A stretch of 62,000 nt of DNA from Symbiodinium natans (lineage: Eukaryota > Sar > Dinophyceae > Suessiales > Symbiodiniaceae). This document shows positions 55,925 through 62,000 of this stretch, in pieces. Positions within the stretch are counted from its first letter, which is position 1, and every line of letters begins with the position of its first letter. The notes under the pieces are model-generated. The model saw only the letters and a program-made list of their open reading frames with translations, was not told where the DNA came from and ran no database searches. Both the position numbers and the translations under genes were made by a program. The DNA lies in assembly GCA_905221605.1 (NCBI GenBank), contig CAJNDS010000426.1, positions 1-62,000 of the forward strand, read 5' to 3'.

Positions 55925-58900
55925 CTCGCTCTCTCTCGCTCTCTCTCCAGGTCTGGGGGACCTGGATCTGGACGCCCTAGCGACAAATTTTCCTGGATCG
56001 TTGCTTCCGAAACGCTTTCCCAGCTTGAGCTCCAAGCGTAGGGGCGATGACGGTTACCGAGCCCCTGCGATGCCGGGAGGGATGGAGCCTGAGGCTTTTT
56101 TCGAATTTTCTAGGGATGTAGATGTTTTGGGCATGGCGTGCGAGTGCCTGCAAAATACTTGCACCGGTATCTTTTCCAGAGTCCGTGTGTTCTTTCATGA
56201 AACCCAGGCCTTCCCTTACAGGGTCCAGGGGTTTCCCTTCTTGGGGCTCAGGACCGTGCCCTTCCCGTAGGGTCGTGGTGTTGGACCCCGGTGTCCTGGT
56301 TTTCTGAGTGGTCACTTCCTAGACCTTAGTATGCCTGGTGCTTGGACTGTTTGGGAGTAAAGAAGACATGCTGGCAAGGAAACCTAACAAGGAGACGCAA
56401 CTCTAAACCGCCCCAAGAGGCTGGCCAGGGAACCTGGACCTAAATCGTAGATGCTAGAATTGGCCGAAAAAATGCAGAGGAATGTTTTCGAAGTCTACAG
56501 CCTAGAGCAATGGAAGCTATGTTTGTCCCCACGAGGAAGGAACGGTTGATCTCCTAAACTAACACTGGACCCAATAAAAACAAACTCAGAGGAAACGAGG
56601 TTTCCCTGCTAGAATGATTCAGGAGGCAGGGGAAACAAACAAGGTTTATTTACAAAGGACATGGGCTGGTGCAAAATAAGACCAGCAAAAAATGAAATGA
56701 CGATTATTTCGTTGGACTTGCTGCTGGAGGCTACAGTTGCATCTTGTGAATTGACGAGTGCGTTTGCTGTGGTTTCAGTACTTGCTGGTATGTTCTTCAC
56801 TTGTGTCGAGGCTATTTCCTCCAATATCTGTACACGTTCACTTTACCCAAATGACAAGCGTCATACAAGTGGCGGCCTTTGACTGCCAGACTGCCGGGAA
56901 GCTGTGCGAGGCCTGTTGCGCCGTAGCGCACTGTCGATCATCACCCTGATGTCTTGGTTCCAGGTAATGGCTAAGAGGTTTCGCAAAGCTGCCAGCACGT
57001 GCCTGGCTTAAACCTGCTGTTCTAGGAAGATTCAGGCAGTGCATGTGCTTCCAAACACAAGAGAGGCTGGGAGTTTTCTCCGACCAGAAGCGAGTGGGCG
57101 AGGATGCGGAGGCACAGAAACTCAACAGTTTCGTGTGATGGTGCAGTTATAGGGTAAACAGGTGCTGGCGTGGACAAGCGTCGACATGTGGGCCCTTGCT
57201 GAAACCACCGTGCTAGTACGAGCACCTTGCTGTCAAGGCCCCAGAAGCGCCCTAGGAATGGCACGGGTTAGGAGCATGTCATTCAATTTAGTGATGTGGC
57301 GCCTGTTGTCATGAGTCCGAGGTCTGAGAGGTCTGAGTGGTGCCACTGTTTGCGTCTACTTGGGCACAGAGCGCGAAAGCCGCGAAAGGCTGTGATTCGG
57401 TACCAACGTCGGGTCTGTCACGTTCTAGTGCTTCCCCGCCGTGCAATTGCAGGCACGGGAATGGTCAGGGGGACTCTGGCGTTTCAGGCCCGTGGTGGCA
57501 GTTTTGGTGGAAAATCCGGTGCTAGCAGATACACATCCCAACAATCATGCAGGCTCTCCATGGGCAGAGGGGGTCACAGGCCTCGTGTTGAACCGTTTAG
57601 GTATCGACCTACTCAGCCATGGGGGCAGCATCAGGTGCGGATGGGAGGTGCGAGCTGATGGTTCCTGACGAAGTCCACAGGGTTGAGGTTTGTCACCCGA
57701 TGCTTGGCTTGCCACTCAGAAGCCATGGAACAGATTGTTGGTCTTGAGCTGCAGCTCAAGCAAAGGTCGACAGGAGCACCTGGTGCATCCGAAAGGTGAC
57801 GGGGTCCATGCAGTCGTGGCTTATCAATTTGTCTCTCGTCTTTCGTCAGGTGCAGAGCAAGTACATGTACTGGACCCAACCTCAGCGACCTCAGCGACCT
57901 CAGCACAGATGTCGTGAGAGGTGTGTTTTGTGCACAGCACTTGCCACCGTAAGGAAATCTTCCCTGATCCTCTGATTCAAGTGTACTCGATGCCTGTCTC
58001 AGACAAGGCAGCTCTTTTTGCACCAGTAGTTGCTTGACCTTGTGGCATGCGTTGAAGGCTGACGAGGGCATCTTGTCAGACGATGATGCTTATCAGCAGG
58101 AACAGCCTCAGGGGCGGCATTCCCTGCACAGTACAGCTGTATGTGAGTTCGAGCTGATGCAAGGTTTGGATTTCTGCGGCTACTGAGCTTCCTCCCGAAG
58201 CGAGGGCGCGACTCTTTTGGGGATCCAGTTGTGCTGACTGCATCTTGCGACAGTGAGCTCGATTTGGCCAGGGGGCAGAAGTCCTCAGCGGCACGCTCCT
58301 TGTGGACGGCATGGATGGAGCCATCGATGCGTCTGTACCAGCCAAGATGCCCTGGCGCAACTCCAGATTGGGGGACCCATGTCCTTTGCAGCGACTTCGG
58401 GTTGACACCAGCGACTTGTCTGTATTTGTGTTCCCTTCTGTGTTCCCTTCTGTGTTATTCGAGCTGCCACTTCGACTGGCTGACAAGTTTTGCAATGGAC
58501 CGCAGGCGTTTCGAAGACTGGCCCGTTGCTGGCATTCAGCAAGAGAGTTCCTAACGCACTTGGGCCCATGAGCTGCATGCTTGCAAGTCTGGTGGATGGT
58601 CCAGCGCGTGTTGCTCGGATGCGTCGTTATACACTCTGTCATTTTCTGTTCAGTTAAGTTACAGTTTCGTAACTTAGGTCACGGTTGCGGGCTTTTCACA
58701 TCTAGCGGCACAGGGGGAAAAGCTTGAAGCACCTAAAGTAGGCGAGAAAGGCATACAGACAGAACAACAAAAGTACTCCTATGGTACCGTATGGCAGAGC
58801 CTAGGGGATGCAAATTCAGGGAGACATCCGCAGGTTTTCTCTCTCAGCATCGGGCCAAGAATACTGTCAAGCGAGTCCCATTCTTGGAGTCTGGCAAAAA

Positions 58901-61900
58901 GTGCGCGTGTGGGGGATATTCTGCTCAACCTTGAAGGGCTCCACAGCCCAGTCCTTTTGACCAGCTCGATCTCCCTCGTCGCCGTGAGAATTGCCGAGGC
59001 CCCGCTATTTATCATGGAAGGTGATAGGACCCTTTCCAGCGGCAGTGCTCAATCCGCACACCACGTCGGCATTCTGTAAGAGGTTCTGGTCTTGTAAGTC
59101 TTGTCTCGCGCATGCGAACCAAGAAGCATTCCATGAGAAATGCCGCTTAGGGCCGTCCTGGAGCGCCCCTGCCCCCGTCTCACTGGAGCATCTCGCGCAC
59201 TACCCAAAGCACGTCGACTTTTTCGCAGCACGCGCGGACCTTCTCCCTTTCGTCTTTTGCGACCTGCCTTCTCAGGAGCTTTACCTTGACAGGGTCCTTG
59301 CTGTCTGGCCACGTCTGATTTAGACCTTCTCAGAGTCTGCACCTTTGGATCCTGGTGGGTGGGGCAGTTGGGGAACTATACCAACCACCACAACCAACAA
59401 CAGCAGCAACAGCAACAGCAAAGGGCCAGACCTTCCACGGTTGGTGCATACTGTTGAGGTGGGCGCGCTGCTGCCGGCAGTGTTGGTGCATGTCCAAGGA
59501 GTGCAAGGAGGAGGAAAGAACGGGCGTCAGATGACGCTGACTGCCCCAGTACGGGAATGCCCGACTGCTTTGGCACTGCGGACTTGGCTGGGCAACCGCT
59601 TGTCGCGGGATCCAGACGAGCCTCGGACTTCATGAATTTTTCGTTTGTGTGCGCATGCCGATCGTGCCACTCGGCCGCTCGTGCTGGGTGCCGATCGTAC
59701 GTGTGGCACCCGCACTTTGTCTAAGGACTTGGGAGTGTACCACTTGTCTCAGAATGGTGGGTTTGGCCCAGTTCTGTCCTACGACATGGAACTATCCGCA
59801 GACCAGGAGCTTCTGGCTGCTGTGCTATCACCCATCCAGTTGCAGGCGCTGTTCCTGTCCAAAGTTTGAGTAGAGCTTCCTGAGGCGTGAGTGCTCAGGT
59901 GCTGCTTCCAGACGCGCAAGAAGAGCAAGGCCTTAGCGGTGTCATCGTAGAAGTTGATGGCGTGGCCCACGGCTCCACGGAGGCTGAACCTCGGACAAAT
60001 CTGCGTTCGGTTTTCTTGAGTTCTAATATCCCTTTTGTAGGGAGCGGCGGAAAGATACGAGTAGAATGATGTTCTTCGTGGTGTGCGTGAGGACGGCTGC
60101 ATTCAACTGATGCTGCCCCATGGAAAGCGCGCTGTTTTCTTGAGGCCTGCTGTGTTTCCAATCAATTCGTCCTGATCATTGTAAGTGTGATCAGCGGTGA
60201 GGTGCTACCTTGAAGTCTATGCATTCAGTTTCTGCCAATGCAGGCACCCGAGCTTCGGCTGTGGAAAAAGTCAAAGCTTATCGATACCAAGCCGAGTGGA
60301 CTGCTTCCAGATGTTTGCCGATGCGACCTGCTTATAACCAGCCGTAGTCAGTCGTAGCAATCGCTGCTATGCTGGCACTGAGATGCCCGACGCGATTACA
60401 AGGTCCGTTTGTATATCTACGCGACAGATCCAGATATACAGGAGGAGGAAGAGGACGGCTGAGCCAAAGGGTTTCGCAAGCTGCAACAGTCACATGCAGT
60501 GCCCAGATGCCAGGACGGTCACCAGCCATCCTTGGTTTGGGTTTGTGCATCCCAGGACTGTCTGCGTAAAGAGGTTGGCATCCAGTCCCCATTTTTTTGG
60601 GAAGCGGCACAGGATCACATCCCTTCGGACGCGTTGGGCATCGCCGGAAGCGCGCGGGCGTACCTTGCTGATGGCCAGGATGTTGGAGGGACAGCAAATG
60701 GCTTTCGTGCTCGACTTTGCAGATTGCAGACAGCCAGGAGATTTCTTTGACTCTCAATGCGTCGCAGCCTTCCGAGTTCGTCGTGCTGCGCCTCGGCTGG
60801 GTTTGCTGTTCTGCTGGTTTTGTTGTGCGCTGTTTGCTAAAGTCAGGCCTGCTGCGTTTGCGATATCTGCACTCAGAGAAAGATTGTTGCATGCACTGCC
60901 GCGAGCTATTTTTTCGATCTTGTGTTTTTCCCACCCTTAGCCTTCTGGCCCGGCTTGTATCCGCAAAGACTCCCGCGCAGAATCCCGCAAAGTATCGCAG
61001 AAGTGTCCACCTTTAGAGAATCGGCAAGAGAATCCCCACAGAGTATTTCCGAAGTGCCCTCGCCGAGAGAGTCCCGAGAATCCCGCCGAGTATTCCTGCA
61101 GTGGGCCATTGGTGCATTCGCAACGAGTTTGTTTGCATTACTAGGTTTGAGCACCTCCTTTACCATTCCTTTACCCGTTTTTAATTCGGCCGCGTTGTGT
61201 GCTGCATGTTGGTAAGGGCAACATTCGAGCTGCACCAAAGAATACGCTGGGTGGTGACCCTGTAGGTGTTACCTTCAAGGGGTTTCTTGCTTGGTTTATG
61301 GCATGGGTGGACAGTGTACTCTCCAGACATAGGCGTCGTCGTGGCAAGGTCTGGATGCGACACGACGTGTTTTCGTAACTTTGAGAGCACGTTTATGCTG
61401 CTTGTGGCAGAGCAACGCGGCAATGCACCCAGGTCAGGCGATCAAGTCGCGGGACGTCCTGCCTGTAGTGTCTTAGCTTGGACACTGGTTCATACAGTGC
61501 TCAAGTTGTTCACCTTGGGTTTGTTAGGAGTGCCATAGCTATACATGTCCAGGTTTGACGCAGCTGCAAATTGAAGCCTCGCGGACTGGATTCGCGTGGC
61601 AGCCAAAAGACCCATCTCCGCTCGCCGAACGGCTCCAGGAGTGCTCACAATGCTCACTTGCCGCTTGTCGCAAGCGCCTGCGGAGTTGTGGAACGGCGGC
61701 AGGAGCTGGGTGGTTCCGAATACCTGCGCCTCTTGAACTGCCCCGTGGCCATGGGATGCCTCCAGCCCACTGCACACCTGCATCTGGACGGATGCTTGGT
61801 ACTTCCTTTCGCGCGTTGTCTTTGATTTCAGCTGTGTGTTGCTCCCTTGCAGGATTCGGGCAAGGTGATCAGCTTCTCGATTTCTGATTACCCCACAGTT

Positions 61901-62000
61901 GAACAGCTGCGAGACTCTTGTGCTGCAAAATGCTGTCGAACGAATTTTCAGTGATGCAATTTTGCGTCAGCCACCATCTATTCTGGAAAGCCTGAAGAGC
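43710..62000 (+). CDS. Very large modular gene (partial): repeated beta-grasp-like and carboxypeptidase-regulatory-like modules
   Basis: A series of plus-strand exons of about 60-520 nt, each bounded by plausible AG acceptors and GT, GC or GA donors, encodes two recurring patterns. Pattern 1 (ubiquitin-like/beta-grasp): a hydrophobic strand, Cys or polar turn, then a TxxxL helix, e.g. TWVLPLEDCRTVEDAAVILK (54013), MTLTAPVRECPTALALRTWL (59530), VISFSISDYPTVEQLRDSC (61865), LSIFLPTMHCQSASLTQAVV (49374). Pattern 2 (CarboxypepD_reg/transthyretin-like): (A/S)GIxVxL...TDxxGxCxLxxP, e.g. DSAGVCELIVPAGRHHVLID (54327), EDGCIQLMLPHGKRAVFL (60089), QDGICQIEGVPTSVTVG (44138). The function is unknown; such modules usually mediate protein or carbohydrate binding. 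It may be more than one gene. The start is not found and the 3' end is off window. Confidence 0.45.
44120..44325 (+). CDS. Modular gene exon: regulatory-like module
   Basis: Acceptor CAG|G; encodes VMHCCAQDGICQIEGVPTSV, then VKMVKFQVPLKAEMRMIVRH and PVLETQAYTLCC; donor GTGAGA. Clean plus-strand exon. Confidence 0.6.
45804..46919 (-). CDS. Uncharacterised 371-codon open frame, possible gene or exon
   Basis: The longest minus-strand open frame in the right half. The nominal first codon is TTG; the first ATG in frame is about 50 bases in. The N-terminal ~45 residues are hydrophobic (MLVAPVGVGMLALVGVCAWQ), suggesting a signal or anchor. The body is Cys-, Trp- and His-rich (WRYCMTSMPYAHNLHVVNFA; CRFCPITSGICSVQVLVHRR) without a known motif. 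It opposes the direction of the surrounding modular gene, so it could be a chance frame in an intron or a nested gene. Confidence 0.3.
   Translation of the reverse strand: MFAALIPTATLLRQRICMLVAPVGVGMLALVGVCAWQAMLTMSRCGLWVDKLHQAWKPRSFAACWKLSPARFVAPKKCLYAEPRRHVKGGPSYIGAEGGYTATPVEWRYCMTSMPYAHNLHVVNFARSHHGGLSLQVFGACRFCPITSGICSVQVLVHRRCCWHRSTWRHVLAARMYKYRKETPLIWHSTLDRLNKRNGKESCAGEWLEHGLDCFFKLCLRISGAGMRSCRVFSFGYSASRLIQVLLSHRLARPRLVTAPILMMPHMQPSWAPGGFPQWLDSWGLVYAISQLASREEEMTIRPGPRAVQQAMRMCRLEKMHNRMPNWKTPWPNTPLGTAQCWSCDGGVRDARSIAVCATGSAPSSGCTKPY
47744..47846 (+). repeat. (GGCAGC)n-type GC-rich repeat
   Basis: GCGGCC/GGCAGC hexamers then GCAGCA trinucleotides, about 100 bp; would encode Gly-Ser or poly-Ser. 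Confidence 0.9.
48657..48768 (+). CDS. Modular gene exon: amphipathic helix segment
   Basis: Acceptor GAAG|GTGAC; encodes GDAGLFAELLEKGVGLVSTF then LKTASQLWKAQARKAFE; donor GTGAGA. A preceding likely exon near 48410-48510 encodes CGAILMAIHDVISKMETNFE. Confidence 0.5.
48874..48946 (+). CDS. Modular gene exon: short helical segment
   Basis: Acceptor CCAG|GCC; encodes AEDVKSLAAAMDDPHFKEVV then KSL; the donor is GA or GC (TTAC|GATAGC or AAAA|GCTT). Confidence 0.5.
49366..49450 (+). CDS. Modular gene exon: beta-grasp-like segment
   Basis: Acceptor TGCAG; encodes KGYLSIFLPTMHCQSASLTQ then AVVGGILS; donor GTGAGG. Confidence 0.5.
49922..50040 (+). CDS. Modular gene exon: regulatory-like module start
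   Basis: Acceptor CGCAG|GAC; encodes DMAKVIGTICEKLEGHADRG then IAGITLHFLDEAGRAKSAAA; 3' edge uncertain. The GIAGITLHFLDEAG stretch fits the first strands of a CarboxypepD_reg fold. Confidence 0.5.
50210..50312 (+). CDS. Modular gene exon with canonical GTAAGT donor
   Basis: Encodes SDFFEFLRSTKVHVVNVNLQ then KPVSLTACPAMF; donor GTAAGTGC at 50313. The 5' edge could be 50214 or 50250. Confidence 0.5.
50376..50462 (+). CDS. Modular gene exon: helical segment
   Basis: Acceptor CCAG|GCT; encodes AEAAKHDLLAELQERMQADQ then SGHSGDFP. Resembles the 49560 region (ADATGAEVDEAWHIALIAQC) in position within the module series. Confidence 0.5.
50723..50785 (+). CDS. Modular gene exon, 63 nt
   Basis: Acceptor TTCAG|GAC; encodes DILVRGSFEIAMLRAPEAQL; donor CAG|GTGGGT. 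Confidence 0.5.
50839..50921 (+). CDS. Modular gene exon, 83 nt
   Basis: Acceptor AGAG|GC; encodes LEAAQVVMPQRKIPLAAVKV then ESADRRQ; donor CAG|GTGGGT. The 9-bp minisatellite begins 17 bp downstream. Confidence 0.5.
50938..51167 (+). repeat. 9-bp minisatellite, GTAACTATA-type
   Basis: About 25 units of TAACTATAG with substitutions, inside an intron of the modular gene. TATAG and CTATA words make the array near-palindromic. Confidence 0.95.
51227..51265 (+). CDS. Modular gene exon: regulatory-like DGxC strand (small)
   Basis: Acceptor GCAG|GATGG; encodes DGWCTLALRT. Followed at 51460 (acceptor TTCCAG) by IPMAMELDVWMTPILVAGQA. Edges uncertain. Confidence 0.4.
   Translation, partial: DGWCTLALRTLS
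53120..53650 (+). CDS. Modular gene exon: regulatory-like module, long
   Basis: Encodes ACTICCGQPVAGIQIDLGKD, AQSITDRTGGCALRDDLCEA, ELPLFLQPLVRVFTVPG and DQLVLQVLVGDGDSVLIPAD in one open frame that extends upstream to 52873. The first 35 residues fit CarboxypepD_reg (PVAGIxIxL...TDRTGGCAL). Confidence 0.55.
54013..54530 (+). CDS. Modular gene exon: complete beta-grasp + regulatory-like pair
   Basis: Acceptor GTGAG|GAG. Residues 1-75: ETWVLPLEDCRTVEDAAVIL through LLKGSALLSAGQQLKIM, a ubiquitin-like order of strand, helix (TVEDAAVILKRKL) and final L..LL..GQ.L. Residues 76-150: LLHVTFGNTTLGAPNVQVAL, ITTTDSAGVCELIVPAG, MEIDVSEVESRVEFSVPACL, a CarboxypepD_reg-like sandwich. This is the clearest single view of the repeat unit. 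Confidence 0.6.
55864..55950 (+). repeat. (CTCTCTTT)n pyrimidine array ending in a splice acceptor
   Basis: About 85 bp of pure C/T microsatellite ending CTCTCCAG directly before the exon at 55951. Confidence 0.85.
55951..56110 (+). CDS. Modular gene exon downstream of the pyrimidine array
   Basis: Encodes LGDLDLDALATNFPGSLLPK, RRGDDGYRAPAMPGGMEPEA and FFEFSR; a possible donor is GAT|GTAGAT. No domain recognised. Confidence 0.45.
58270..58372 (+). CDS. Modular gene candidate exon
   Basis: Best frame encodes GAEVLSGTLLVDGMDGAIDA then SVPAKMPW; edges not resolved. Could be a regulatory-like module strand pair. Confidence 0.35.
59400..59630 (+). CDS. Modular gene exon: beta-grasp-like module
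   Basis: Encodes GPDLPRLVHTVEVGALLPAV, VLVHVQGVQGGGKNGRQ and MTLTAPVRECPTALALRTWL; acceptor after a CAACAG-rich stretch; 3' edge before 59633. Confidence 0.5.
59726..59863 (+). CDS. Modular gene exon
   Basis: Acceptor TAAG|GAC; encodes DLGVYHLSQNGGFGPVLSYD, MELSADQELLAAVLSPIQLQ and ALFLSK; a GTTTGA donor follows. Probably the second half of the preceding beta-grasp-like module. Confidence 0.5.
59899..60004 (+). CDS. Modular gene exon: regulatory-like module, first half
   Basis: Acceptor TCAG|GTG; encodes VLLPDAQEEQGLSGVIVEVD then GVAHGSTEAEPRTNL. QGLSGVIVEVDG is the (A/S)GxxVxxxG strand pair of the fold. Confidence 0.5.
60092..60167 (+). CDS. Modular gene exon: regulatory-like module, second half
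   Basis: Acceptor GTGAG|GAC; encodes DGCIQLMLPHGKRAVFLRPA. Aligns by eye with DSAGVCELIVPAGRHHVLID of exon 54013. Confidence 0.55.
60244..60311 (+). CDS. Modular gene exon
   Basis: Acceptor TGCAG|GCA; encodes APELRLWKKSKLIDTKPSGL then LPD; a GTTTGC donor follows. Confidence 0.45.
60723..60800 (+). CDS. Modular gene exon: beta-grasp-like segment
   Basis: Acceptor TGCAG; encodes IADSQEISLTLNASQPSEFV then VLRLG; edges uncertain. Confidence 0.4.
61853..61945 (+). CDS. Modular gene exon: beta-grasp-like segment (last in window)
   Basis: Acceptor TGCAG|GAT; encodes DSGKVISFSISDYPTVEQLR then DSCAAKCC. SDYPTVEQLRD parallels EDCRTVEDAAVI of exon 54013. The gene continues off the right edge. Confidence 0.5.

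Overview
The window looks like nuclear DNA of a dinoflagellate, possibly a symbiodiniacean or a relative; the species cannot be named from the sequence. The evidence is: TTTAGGG-type interstitial telomeric repeats; tandem relics matching the 3' end of the dinoflagellate spliced leader (TTGGCTCAAG) at 5838-5903 on the minus strand; introns whose best fit uses GA or GC donors and AG acceptors usually followed by G; two large spliced genes on the same strand; and abundant LINEs with very GC-rich third codon positions. No rRNA, tRNA, CRISPR array or bacterial-type operon was seen.

Layout. 1-3845: a minus-strand LINE (LINE-A), 3' end off the left edge, with an uninterrupted 1162-codon APE-endonuclease/reverse-transcriptase ORF and four perfect TTTAGGG units at its 5' end. 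3846-5900: CA/CAA microsatellites, G/C runs and the spliced-leader relics. 5900-11830: a gene-free block with an extreme excess of CAA/CAAT on the plus strand. 12060-20160: a decayed minus-strand Copia element (protease, integrase, RT, RNase H). It is interrupted by a 373-bp MITE-like insertion with a 5-bp target duplication and by telomere-like repeats, abuts an AT-rich block, and is flanked by inverted copies of one 250-350 bp sequence and by related low-complexity tracts.

21312-25891: a plus-strand, many-exon gene for a type II membrane exostosin-like (GT47-type) glycosyltransferase; seven or more exons can be joined in frame using GT, GC and GA donors. 26100-29600: nothing identifiable beyond GGTTCGGGTT-rich low complexity.

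29690-39290: three plus-strand copies or fragments of a second LINE family (LINE-B), interleaved with AAGT, 10-bp and 13-bp tandem repeats, a second telomere-like tract and an AT-rich block with strong hairpins. LINE-B ends in a probable restriction-like endonuclease domain.

39300-62000: mostly intronic DNA of what I infer to be one very large plus-strand gene (or gene cluster), running from about 44 kb past the right edge. Its small exons repeat two modules: a beta-grasp/ubiquitin-like segment and a carboxypeptidase-regulatory-like (transthyretin-like) segment. Exon 54013 carries both in tandem. Both host genes lie on the plus strand, in keeping with unidirectional dinoflagellate gene order. 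Exon joins were made by eye and need transcript data.
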